The notes: generated by a model not told the origin, from the sequence alone. Positions 1 to 6,705 are shown, numbered from the stretch's first letter. The stretch is 8,186 nt of DNA from an uncultured Francisella sp. (GCA_905373555.1 CAJPTP010000036.1:1-8186); one strand, 5' to 3'. Numbers and translations: made by a program.

Positions 1-328
1 TCCGGCGATTGCGCGGCGCGAGCGCGCGGCTCGCCCGCCCCGCCCGCGTTGTTGCGCCGAGCCGGATGGCATGGCGCGCCGGGCTTTTTCCATCGCCCCC
101 AAGCCCAAGACATCCGCCGGCCGACGCCGCGAATTGTTGCGATGTATAATTCCCCGTCGTTTGTTCCGACCCGACTTTTTCTTGGCTTTCCGGGCCGGCG
201 GATCAAAACGCGCGGATTCGATCTTGGCCGCTTTTCCCCTTTCCGCCGGCGCCGACGGCGCAAAACAGCCGGCCCTTGAACCCACCGCAGCACAGGTGGC
301 GAAAACCGGATCGAATCTCGGAAGACAT

Positions 329-388
329 GGGAAAGAAAAAGGAAAAGGAAAGTTAAAGGAAGAAACAGGACGAAAAAACAAGGGAAGG
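329..388 (+). repeat. Purine-rich low-complexity tract
   Basis: The + strand is almost entirely A and G here, including an uninterrupted 24-base purine run at 329-352. It is made of irregular GGAAA/GAAAG units, not an exact tandem repeat. The reading frame that crosses it gives a Lys/Arg/Gly-rich product that looks like a consequence of composition. A similar tract lies at 7436-7525. Confidence 0.5.
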
Positions 389-854
389 AGCGAGAGCGCG
401 ACGGCGAGAAACCCCGGCCCAACGAAGCGACGGCGACGAACGGCGAGGCAACCGCAAGCCAAGAAACAAAAAACGACAAACGCAAGGAAAAGAACAAGGG
501 CAATTTCGCGAAACAAGGCCGCCGAAGGGTTTTCCCCCTTAAAATGCCGCTAGGCCAAAAATTTTGGGCGGCGCAACGAGAAACGCCAAGCAAGCGGCGC
601 CGCCTGCGCGGGCCTTTTGCTTTGCCTCTCTCGCCTTGAGCCGGCAAAACGTCTTCAATGGGCCGCCGCGCCTCGGCGCCCCAAGCTTGGGCCGGATGGG
701 GGCCGAATTTGGGGCGCAAGGGGCGCCGATCGCAGGGCCGCGCTCAAAAGTCGGCGCCCCGAGCCGCGGCGACAGCGGCCGCCTTCCCTTTGGCGCGCCC
801 GGGCGCATCGCGGCCGGGCGAACCCGGCGCAACCGCGCAAATCATTTTTAGCCG

Positions 855-897
855 CGGGCGGATTCCCGCCCGGCGCGTTTTCCGGGCGCAAGCCCGG
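855..897 (+). promoter_or_regulatory. Tandem hairpins in the kinase 5' region
   Basis: Two perfect stem-loops stand ten bases apart. The first pairs CGGGCGG (855-861) with CCGCCCG (866-872) around ATTC. The second pairs CCGGGC (882-887) with GCCCGG (892-897) around a GCAA (GNRA-type) tetraloop and is followed by TTTCCGTTT. The second ends 25 bases before the kinase ATG. They could form a leader structure, an attenuator or a weak terminator. The T-rich tail is interrupted, so efficient termination is doubtful. No clear promoter could be placed. Confidence 0.4.
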
Positions 898-922
898 TTT
901 CCGTTTACATAAGGGCCAAACC

Positions 923-2056
923 ATGGCGGACAACGCAAAGGACGAAAGCCGACCGAACCCCGGGCAAGACGCCCAAAGCGGCCGGTCTTCCGAGAAGGAC
1001 GCGAAAGCCAAAATGAGCAAACGGGCCTCGACGCTCAACTCGGACAACCCGGGCTTTTGGCAAAAGTACAAGTTCATCCTGATTTCCATCACGCTGTTTT
1101 TGGTGTTCGACGTCGGCGTGCTGGTGGTGAACTTCTACAACTCCTTCCAAATTTCGCAAAACGCCATTGGCGTGAACCTCTCCGGCCGCCAGCGCATGCT
1201 CTCGCAGCGAACCGTCAAGGCCATTTTGCAAATCAACGCCGCAACGGGGGAATCCGGCCGGAGCGACGCCGCGACCAAATCGGTCGAGGAGCTCAAAACC
1301 GTCGAGTTTCTCTTCGGCGACACGCTCCACGGCTTCGACAAGGGCAAGATCGTCACCAACGCCGACGGCACGCCCGTGTTTTTGACGAAGGTTGAGGATC
1401 AAGGGTCGCTCGAAGCCGTCGCCGCGGGCCTGAAGCTTTGGGTCCCGTACAAGAAAAAGATCGACGACTTCCTCAAGGCGTACGAAAGCGGCGGTCAATT
1501 CGCCGAGCCTTTGGCCGATTTGACCCAATACGCCTTGGCCAACAACCTCACTTTGCTGAAATACATGAACAACCTGACCGTGGCCTTGGAAGAGGTCGCC
1601 AACGGCCAGGCGAAGTTCCTGCGCGTCGTGCAGGTCTCGGGCCTGTCTCTGGCCTTGATCAACTTCTTCGTGCTGATGGGACACTTCATGAGCCAGCTGC
1701 GCCAATCCGAGGCGAAGGTGGCGCGGGCCCGCAAAGAGGTGGAAGACATCATGTCCACCGTCAACGAAGGCTTGTTCCTGATCGACCGGGATCTGCAAAT
1801 CGGCACCCAGATTTCCAAGCGGTTGGAAAGCATGCTGGGGCAGCCCAACCTCGCCGGGCGCAACCTGCGCGACGTGCTCGCGGCTTTGGTGCCGGAAAAG
1901 GATTTGGACAACGCCCGCACCTTCGTCGACGAGCTGTACAGCGAATGGGTGCTGGAAGATCTGATCGAAGACCTCAACCCGCTCAAGCGCATCAAGATCG
2001 TCACGAAAAACCACCGCGGCGAGGATGAGGCCCGATGGCTGGCCTTCCGCTTTTAG
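923..2056 (+). CDS. Sensor histidine kinase, N-terminal part (PilJ-type sensor + PAS), cut by an amber codon
   Basis: This is the input half of a membrane-bound histidine kinase, 377 residues up to TAG. A charged cytoplasmic N-terminus is followed by a membrane segment at about 51-71. A periplasmic region at about 80-232 opens with the NLSGRQRMLSQR signature (85-96) of PilJ-type (type IV pili chemotaxis transducer) domains. A second membrane segment spans about 237-256, then a short helical linker, then a PAS-like domain from about 275 (VNEGLFLIDRDLQI). The ATG at 923 has AAGGG seven bases upstream (911-915), and coding character begins there; the frame is open further upstream but does not look coding. 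The last residues (RWLAFRF) fall in the final beta-hairpin of the PAS fold, and the same frame continues that fold after the stop. The part is therefore not a natural stand-alone protein. The ligand is unknown. Confidence 0.85.
   Translation: MADNAKDESRPNPGQDAQSGRSSEKDAKAKMSKRASTLNSDNPGFWQKYKFILISITLFLVFDVGVLVVNFYNSFQISQNAIGVNLSGRQRMLSQRTVKAILQINAATGESGRSDAATKSVEELKTVEFLFGDTLHGFDKGKIVTNADGTPVFLTKVEDQGSLEAVAAGLKLWVPYKKKIDDFLKAYESGGQFAEPLADLTQYALANNLTLLKYMNNLTVALEEVANGQAKFLRVVQVSGLSLALINFFVLMGHFMSQLRQSEAKVARARKEVEDIMSTVNEGLFLIDRDLQIGTQISKRLESMLGQPNLAGRNLRDVLAALVPEKDLDNARTFVDELYSEWVLEDLIEDLNPLKRIKIVTKNHRGEDEARWLAFRF
2054..2056 (+). other. In-frame TAG interrupting the kinase gene
   Basis: The frame from ATG 923 meets TAG here and then runs uninterrupted to TGA at 3185-3187, so removing this one codon would restore a 754-residue kinase. 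The codons around it read R-F-TAG-R-V, inside the last beta strands of the PAS domain. One base change from CAG, TCG, TAC, TAT, AAG, GAG, TTG or TGG would create it. None of the other genes here ends in TAG: the kinase end, the regulator and lldD use TGA, and csp uses TAA. That fits either a nonsense mutation or a readable TAG. Confidence 0.85.
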
Positions 2057-2059
2057 CGC

Positions 2060-3187
2060 GTGACCGAGGGCAAGCTCGTCGCGCGCGTGCTGGTCAACGT
2101 GCGCGACATCACCCAAGAGGTCGAGCTGGAGGAGCGCATCAAGGCCGACCAAGAGCGCAACGACGCCCAAGTGGGCATGCTCGCGGCCGTGATCAACGCC
2201 GACCCCGTGATGCTGGGCGGCTTCGTCAAATCCACCCTCTCAAGGATCGAAGCCATCAACCAAGCCCTCAAAGACCCCGCTTCGGACGAAAACAGCTTGC
2301 GGCGCAAGGTCGATTTGATCGCCCGCAACATCCACAGCGTCAAGGGCGAGGCGTCGGCGCTGAACCTCACGGGCTATGTCGACATTTGCGAAAACATGGA
2401 AGACAAAATCGGGGCGCTGCGCAAGCAAGACCGGCTCAAGGGCAACGACTTCATCGCCTTGGCCATGCAGCTGGACTCGCTGCTGACGCTCGCGCAAACG
2501 ACCGAAACCTTGGCCGCCCGCTTCGACCCCTCCTCCGTGTCCGAGCAAGCCTCGCAGCGCGTCGGCGCCAAGCTCGCGCAAACCCGCAAAACCGCCCACA
2601 AGGACTTTTACACGAAGTTCGCCAAGGAAATCGCGCAGCGCAACGGCAAAGAGGTCGACGTCGTCTGCGAAGGCGTGGATGAGGTCAAGCTGTCCGACTC
2701 CGCCAGCCAAAGCGTGCAGGACATCGTGGTGCAGCTGCTGCGCAACGCCATTGTCCACGGCTTGGAAAAACCCGATCTGCGCCAAGAGCGCAGCAAAACC
2801 GCGCAAGGCCATGTCGGCATCAGACTGCGAACGGATGGCCAAGGCTTGGCCAGCCTGACCGTGGAAGACGACGGGGCGGGCTTGGACTACGACAAGATTC
2901 GCGACAAGCTGCAGCGCGAGGGCAAGCTGCCGCCCGGCGTCGACGCCGCGAGCATCGACAAGAAGGAGCTGATCAACGCCATCTTCAAACCGGGCTTCAG
3001 CACGCTGGAGCAATCGGGCGCGGACGCCGGCCGCGGCGTGGGCATGGACATTATCCGCGAGCAAGCCAGAAACCTGAAAGGCAGCATTTTCGTCAAGACG
3101 ATCCCGGGCCGGCTCACGCGCTTCACGGTGCGCTTCAAGATCCCCCAAAACGCCCCGAACCCGCAGCCGAGCGCCGCGGCCTCTTGA
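2060..3187 (+). CDS. Sensor histidine kinase, C-terminal part (HPt + CheA-like ATPase)
   Basis: This is the catalytic half of the kinase, 375 residues if it starts at GTG 2060, one codon after the TAG. It begins with the end of the PAS domain (VNVRDITQEVELEERI). An HPt domain follows with the phosphoacceptor motif IHSVKGEAS (His at about 92). The CheA-type ATPase comes next: N-box QLLRNAIVHG (about 225-234), G1 VEDDGAGLD (268-276), F-box IFKPGFST (308-315), G2 AGRGVGMD (323-330), ending in TRFTVRF. No CheW-like P5 domain and no obvious P2 or P3 dimerisation domain is present, so it should not sit in a canonical receptor-CheW array. No Shine-Dalgarno sequence lies at a usable distance from GTG 2060. 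Separate production would need reinitiation by ribosomes that have just stopped at TAG. The likely phosphate acceptor is the receiver encoded at 3942-4358. Confidence 0.85.
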   Translation: MTEGKLVARVLVNVRDITQEVELEERIKADQERNDAQVGMLAAVINADPVMLGGFVKSTLSRIEAINQALKDPASDENSLRRKVDLIARNIHSVKGEASALNLTGYVDICENMEDKIGALRKQDRLKGNDFIALAMQLDSLLTLAQTTETLAARFDPSSVSEQASQRVGAKLAQTRKTAHKDFYTKFAKEIAQRNGKEVDVVCEGVDEVKLSDSASQSVQDIVVQLLRNAIVHGLEKPDLRQERSKTAQGHVGIRLRTDGQGLASLTVEDDGAGLDYDKIRDKLQREGKLPPGVDAASIDKKELINAIFKPGFSTLEQSGADAGRGVGMDIIREQARNLKGSIFVKTIPGRLTRFTVRFKIPQNAPNPQPSAAAS

Positions 3188-3735
3188 CCGTTTGGCGGCC
3201 CGGCCCGCCCGGCGTTGGATCGCTTGACGTTCAGCGTTGGCGCTCGGCCCGGGGCCGGGCAGCCGCAGGTTCACAAAAACCGGATCAAGCGCCGCCCGGG
3301 CGCCGGCTTGGCGGCCCCAACGACGCGGCGCTTGCGCGGCCGGCCTTTGGGCCCATCGCGCAAGCGGCCGAAAGCAGCGCTTGGGGCGCGCGGAGCAGCG
3401 AGCCGACAGCCGCAGACGGGCAATCGCCCCGCCCCCGTCGAGCGAACCTCGCCTCATACAAGACGCAAATAACCGAGTCGCAACGGCGCGGTTTGCCGCT
3501 GCGCCGCATTGCGCCCCAACTTGTTGCTGCTGCGCAACAATCCTGTCGGAGCGGAAGAAAGCAAAGCGGACAGCGGGCTAACGCGCCGCGCTTGGCGGCG
3601 CCAAAGAACCCGGCGCCCGCCGAATTCGGCGAAACGAACGTTGAGCGAACCGAAGCCCAAGCGGCGCGGCCCAACGCGGCGCGCGCAGCGGGAGCGATGC
3701 GCGCGTCGCGCGCGGATTCACGGCGCTCACGGGAT

Positions 3736-3753
3736 CGCCCGGCCGACCGGGCG
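3736..3753. repeat. GC-rich perfect hairpin
   Basis: CGCCCGG pairs perfectly with CCGGGCG around a CCGA loop. No T-tract follows on either strand, so it is not a typical intrinsic terminator. It stands 33 bases before the terminator-like hairpin at 3787-3805. Confidence 0.4.
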
Positions 3754-3775
3754 CGCGGATTTCCCCGAGGCTCGG

Positions 3776-3805
3776 AAAAAAAATTCGGGCCCATAAAATG
3801 GGCCC
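3776..3805 (-). terminator. Intrinsic-terminator-like hairpin reading on the minus strand
   Basis: Read on the minus strand, an 8-bp perfect stem (GGGCCCAT/ATGGGCCC, 3805-3787, loop TTT) is followed by GAA and then eight T residues (3783-3776). This is the expected form of a rho-independent terminator. No minus-strand gene lies just upstream of it. The nearest, lldD, ends at 4954 with the regulator in between. It may end a small minus-strand RNA or a long lldD readthrough transcript. Confidence 0.5.
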
Positions 3806-3829
3806 CGCCTCGCCTAGCTGGTCATAACG

Positions 3830-3835
3830 TATAAT
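3830..3835 (+). promoter_or_regulatory. -10-like box upstream of the response regulator
   Basis: A perfect TATAAT stands in GC-rich DNA about 105 bases before the proposed start at 3942. No good TTGACA-like hexamer is seen 16-18 bases upstream, so recognition may need an activator or another sigma factor, or the match may be chance. The nine-base context GTATAATTC recurs exactly at 144-152. Confidence 0.35.
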
Positions 3836-3941
3836 TCAAAGATGTTAGCAAGCGAACAAACCCGACAAACGTTCGGCGGTCGGCGGCCGGCGGCCTTGGG
3901 CCCTTCGGCGATTCGACGCGCGGTTGGCTAGAGCACAGGTT

Positions 3942-4358
3942 ATGTTTTTGTTTTCGAAATCGAGCAAAGCCCTTATGCGCAAATACACGATGATGATCGT
4001 CGACGACTCGAAAATCATCCGCAACAGGATCGAGCGTTGCTTCAGCAAAACTGAATTCGAGATCGTCGCGACGGCAACCAACGGGGCGGAAGCGGTCGAG
4101 ATGTACAAGAAACGCAACCCCGATGTGGTCACGATGGATTTGACGATGCCGGGCGTCGACGGCTTGGAGTGCATCTCGCGCATCAAGGCCGTGGATCCCT
4201 TGGCCAACATTCTCGTGGTCTCGGCGCTGTCCGACACCGCCACGGGCTTGGACGCTTTGCGCCGCGGCGCCCGAGGTTTCATCTGCAAGCCCTTCACCGA
4301 CGAACAATTGATTCGCTCGTTGTCGCACGTGGTCGAAAACAGCCTCAAAAAACAATGA
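3942..4358 (+). CDS. CheY-like single-domain response regulator
   Basis: This is a stand-alone receiver domain with no output domain, 138 residues from ATG 3942 or 127 from ATG 3975. Numbered from 3975, it has the acidic pair D10-D11 (IVDDS), the phosphoacceptor D55 (VVTMDLTMPG), the switch residue S83 (VVSALS) and the conserved K105 (CKPFT). All catalytic positions of a phosphorylatable receiver are therefore present. It lies 754 bases after the kinase, and the HPt domain of that kinase is the obvious phosphodonor. Output would be through protein binding, as for CheY; the target is unknown. The start is uncertain. ATG 3942 and ATG 3975 each have only a weak GAG upstream, and a TTG at 3924 is also in frame. 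Family length favours 3942 or 3975. The C-terminus ends in SLKKQ and a TGA stop. Confidence 0.9.
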   Translation: MFLFSKSSKALMRKYTMMIVDDSKIIRNRIERCFSKTEFEIVATATNGAEAVEMYKKRNPDVVTMDLTMPGVDGLECISRIKAVDPLANILVVSALSDTATGLDALRRGARGFICKPFTDEQLIRSLSHVVENSLKKQ

Positions 4359-4371
4359 CGCCCGCAACGGA

Positions 4372-4397
4372 CCGGCGCCGCTTCAAAAAGGCGCCGG
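4372..4397. repeat. Perfect 8-bp inverted repeat after the regulator
   Basis: CCGGCGCC (4372-4379) and GGCGCCGG (4390-4397) flank a ten-base loop, 14 bases after the regulator stop. It sits where a terminator would be expected but is followed by mixed sequence, not a T-run. It may protect the 3' end or take part in factor-assisted termination. Confidence 0.4.
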
Positions 4398-4408
4398 AGC
4401 CGCGTTTT

Positions 4409-4426
4409 GCGCCCCCCGGGGGGCGC
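4409..4426. repeat. 18-bp perfect palindrome
   Basis: GCGCCCCCCGGGGGGCGC is its own reverse complement with no spacer. On single-stranded nucleic acid it could fold only by opening the central bases into a loop. It lies 12 bases after the hairpin at 4372-4397, in the convergent spacer. Confidence 0.45.
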
Positions 4427-4953
4427 TTCCGGCTCGGGCGTTTCCCGACCGTTCCGGCTTCCCGCCCGGGCGCGTTTTGGCGCGCGGCCCTTTGCAGCCC
4501 CGCTCAACCGCCCCTCCCCCGCTTTTTTTGTTTTGCGGCGTTTCCCCTCGGGCGGCGTCGGCGCCGGCCTCGAGCGCGCATCCCGAATCGCGCCCGGCGC
4601 GGCCAAGCTTGATCGTTCCAAGGCGCGCCATTCCAACCGCGCCGTTCGAGCCCGAATCGCTCAATCGCGCCGCGCCGACCGGCGCCGCGCCCGATCCCCC
4701 GCTTCATCGAAACCCGACTTTCCAAAAGCGCGCCCAAGCCGCGCGGCGGCCAAGACGCGCGCCCCGGAAGCCGTCATTCCCGCGTTCGGCCTTCCGTTTC
4801 GCGCGCGCCCATGGCGCAAAACGTTTTACTCGGCGGGGGAATGTCGAGGGAAAGAGGAGACCCGAGGATCAATCCTGCGCGGGCCCAGCGCCGGAGCTCG
4901 ATCCTGCTTGGCTTGGGCCTTCCGGCGGCCCGCGACGAAGCCCGATGGGCGCG

Positions 4954-6363
4954 TCACCGCCCTTCATGCGTCTCCGTGTCGCCGCCGGCTTCGTTTGGCT
5001 TGTCGGCGCCGCGCCGCTCAGCGCCCATGGTGGCCGAGGCGCCGTACAAAGACGCGTCTTCGCTTCGGGCGCCGGCGCCGGCGCCCGAAACGCCCGATTC
5101 GGCCGTCAAGCCCTTGGCCGCCTCTTGCGCCTTGGCCCGCTTTTCGCGGATGCGCTCGCGGATGGCGCGGCCCGTCGCGCTCGCCTGCAAATCTTGGGCG
5201 GCCTCAACCGCCATTTCGGCCAGCCGACGCGGATCGGCCAAGCAGTCGGACGGCACGCCGCGGACGCTTTTGACGCCCGTGAGCGTCATCGCCACGCGCA
5301 GCTCGTTGGCGACCAAATCGATCATGTTTTCCACGCCCTTGCGGCCACCCGCGGCCAAGGCGTAAACGTACAGCCGCCCGACCATGGCGGCGTCGGCGCC
5401 CAAGGCCAGCATGCGCAGGACGTCCAAGCCGCCGCGCACCCCCGAGTCGGCCAGCACGGCGACGTCGCCGTTGACGGCTTGGGCGATGGCGGGCAGCGCG
5501 TCGCATGTCGCGGGGACGCCATCCAGCTGCCGTCCGCCGTGGTTGGACACAACCACGCCGTCGGCCCCGAAGCGCACCGCATCCTTGGCGTCGAAGGGAT
5601 CGAGAATGCCCTTGATGATCATCGCCCCCGGCCAAAATTCGCGAATCCACTCCAAATCTTTCCAGCCGATCGACTGATCGAAGTTGCGCCCCACGTAGCC
5701 CATGTAGTCGGCCAAGCCCACCCGCTTGCCGAAGTAGCGCGTGAGGTTGCCCAAATCGTGCGGCCGGCCCCTGATTCCCACGTCGTAAGCCCAAAACGGA
5801 TGCAACGCGGCTTGCATGATGCGCCGCGGCCACACGAACGGGCCGCTCATGCCGGAATGGGCGTCGCGGTAGCGGGCGCCGGGAAGGGGCGTGTCGACGG
5901 TGAACACCAAAGTCGAGCAGCCCGCCGCCAAAGCGCGCGACAGAACGTTTTTCATGAAGCCCCGGTCTTTGAGCACGTACAGCTGAAACCACATCGGCCG
6001 CGACGAAAAGGGCGCGACCTCCTCGATGGGGCAGAGCGAAACGCTGGACAGCGTGAACGGCACGCCTTTGGCCGAGGCCGCGGCCGCCGCCTGCGTTTCG
6101 CCGCGCCGGCGGTACATGCCCGTGAGCCCAACGGGAGACAGGCCCAAGGGCAGCGACATTTTTTCGCCGAACAGCTCAAGCGTCGTGTCCAGCCCGTCCA
6201 TGTCGCGCAGGATGCGCTGGCGCAAGGGGGTCGCGCGCAGCCGCTCGACGTTGTTGCGCGCCGTCGTCTCTTCATTCGCCGCCCCGTCGATGTAGTGGAA
6301 CAAGAAAGGCGGCAAAAAGCGCTTCGCCGCTTTGCGATAATCCGAAGGAGATGAAATCACCAT
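4954..6363 (-). CDS. lldD: L-lactate dehydrogenase, FMN-dependent (LldD), with extended C-terminus
   Basis: This membrane-associated flavoenzyme of the alpha-hydroxy-acid oxidase family oxidises L-lactate to pyruvate and passes electrons to the quinone pool. The protein has 469 residues. The N-terminus (MVISSPSDYRKAAKRFLPPF) and the core match E. coli LldD as I remember it, apparently without gaps for about 365 residues. Visible motifs are APVGL-like SPVGLTGMY (76-84), WFQLY with Tyr129, STLVFTVDTP (150-159), PGARYRDAHSGMSG (161-174), Lys251 in IIKGIL, the catalytic His275 and Arg278 in SNHGGRQLDG, and LADSGVRGGLDV (304-314) for phosphate binding. ATG 6363 is chosen because AAAGGG lies six bases upstream and homology begins there, although the frame is open to 6456. 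E. coli LldD has 396 residues. Here about 75 extra residues follow, first charged and helical, then Gly/Ala/Ser-rich. No lldP or lldR neighbour is present. Confidence 0.96.
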   Translation of the reverse strand: MVISSPSDYRKAAKRFLPPFLFHYIDGAANEETTARNNVERLRATPLRQRILRDMDGLDTTLELFGEKMSLPLGLSPVGLTGMYRRRGETQAAAAASAKGVPFTLSSVSLCPIEEVAPFSSRPMWFQLYVLKDRGFMKNVLSRALAAGCSTLVFTVDTPLPGARYRDAHSGMSGPFVWPRRIMQAALHPFWAYDVGIRGRPHDLGNLTRYFGKRVGLADYMGYVGRNFDQSIGWKDLEWIREFWPGAMIIKGILDPFDAKDAVRFGADGVVVSNHGGRQLDGVPATCDALPAIAQAVNGDVAVLADSGVRGGLDVLRMLALGADAAMVGRLYVYALAAGGRKGVENMIDLVANELRVAMTLTGVKSVRGVPSDCLADPRRLAEMAVEAAQDLQASATGRAIRERIREKRAKAQEAAKGLTAESGVSGAGAGARSEDASLYGASATMGAERRGADKPNEAGGDTETHEGR

Positions 6364-6671
6364 GTCCGACCCTTTCGCGGTTGTTGCCGGCGCGCCGCGC
6401 CGGCCGCGCGGGGCCCGATCCGTTGGCCGGGCCAAGCCCCGCGGCCGAAGCTCCAATCAGCCGAAGCCCCCGAGCCGCGCGCCGAACCCCGGGCGGCGCC
6501 CCAACCCATCGGCGCGGTTTTCCGGCGCACCGCCCGATCCGGATCCGGCGCCGAGCCCCCAAAGCCCCAATCGCCACGCGCCGGAACAGGTCCCGGACGA
6601 AACCCGGCAAGGCGCGCGGCGCAGACGCAACGCCGGCGCGCCATCGGGCCTCGCCGTTGGGGAAAAACATA
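6364..6671. other. Spacer upstream of lldD
   Basis: The stretch between lldD and the csp terminator holds no gene I can support. It must contain the lldD promoter if lldD is transcribed alone, but no -10/-35 pair stands out on the minus strand. Only the lldD ribosome-binding site (6370-6375, AAAGGG on the minus strand) is clear. The rest is GC-rich with short palindromes such as CCGGATCCGG. Confidence 0.5.
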
Positions 6672-6705
6672 AAAAAAGCCGTTTCCCGACGGAAACGGCT
6701 TTTTT
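6672..6705 (-). terminator. Strong intrinsic terminator of the cold-shock gene
   Basis: A perfect 9-bp stem (6678-6686 with 6691-6699, GCCGTTTCC/GGAAACGGC) with loop CGAC is flanked by A and T runs. On the minus strand it is followed by seven T residues. It lies 58 bases past the csp stop. The A/T flanks also pair, so it can work in both directions. It should insulate lldD from csp transcription. Confidence 0.9.

Larger units (their letters stand above)
1..922. other. Long GC-rich spacer upstream of the sensor kinase
   Basis: I see no convincing gene in these 922 bases. Open frames exist on both strands, but their products are Arg/Pro/Ala-rich or Lys/Arg-rich with no recognisable domain, as expected from stop-poor GC-rich DNA. 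The stretch from about 300 to 540 is strongly purine-rich on the + strand. A perfect TATAAT at 145-150 has no -35 partner at the right distance. A 12-bp perfect palindrome lies at 680-691 (CCCAAGCTTGGG). Two strong hairpins lie at 855-872 and 882-897, just before the kinase start codon. Confidence 0.6.
3188..3941. other. Spacer between kinase and response regulator
   Basis: No credible gene is visible over about 750 bases. Perfect short inverted repeats are frequent: 3521-3540 (TTGTTGC with GCAACAA), a 14-bp palindrome at 3618-3631 around GAATTC, 3736-3753 (CGCCCGG with CCGGGCG, loop CCGA) and 3787-3805. A -10-like TATAAT lies at 3830-3835. The distance suggests the regulator has its own promoter and is not simply cotranscribed with the kinase. 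A 29-codon frame at 3842-3931 is possible but weak. Confidence 0.5.
4359..4953. other. Spacer between convergent response regulator and lldD
   Basis: No gene is supported in these 595 bases. Just after the regulator come a hairpin (4372-4397) and an 18-bp perfect palindrome (4409-4426). A pyrimidine-rich stretch with seven T residues (4523-4529) follows, but no adequate stem stands directly before it. A 5-bp stem at 4915-4931 lies just past the lldD stop without a T-run on the minus strand. No clear intrinsic terminator for lldD is visible. Confidence 0.5.

Noticed and set aside
529..547. Short hairpin AAGGG/CCCTT at about 530-545
   Set aside because: Only five base pairs, with no T-run on either strand in the right place and no gene to terminate.
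71..553. Possible 160-residue Lys/Arg-rich basic protein
   Set aside because: The basic composition follows from the purine-rich DNA. There is no A/K/P repeat of histone-H1-like proteins, no good ribosome-binding site and no domain.
905..2170. Long minus-strand open frame (421 codons) antisense to the kinase
   Set aside because: It mirrors the kinase codons; its product is rich in Leu/Val/Gly/His/Asp without a known domain, while the + strand has clear domain motifs. Stop-poor antisense frames are common in GC-rich genes.
2240..3457. Long minus-strand open frame (405 codons) antisense to the kinase C-terminal half
   Set aside because: Same reason: it is antisense to clear HPt and ATPase motifs and has no domain of its own.
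3184..3834. Plus-strand open frame of 216 codons in the kinase-regulator spacer
   Set aside because: It overlaps the kinase stop, is Arg/Ala/Pro-rich, runs through several hairpins and shows no recognisable fold.
4505..4535. T-run (4523-4529) as a terminator for the regulator
   Set aside because: The bases directly before it are almost all pyrimidine, so no stem can form next to the T-run.
4477..6354. Plus-strand open frame of 625 codons opposite lldD
   Set aside because: It is the shadow of lldD, with Arg/Ala/His-rich content and no motif.
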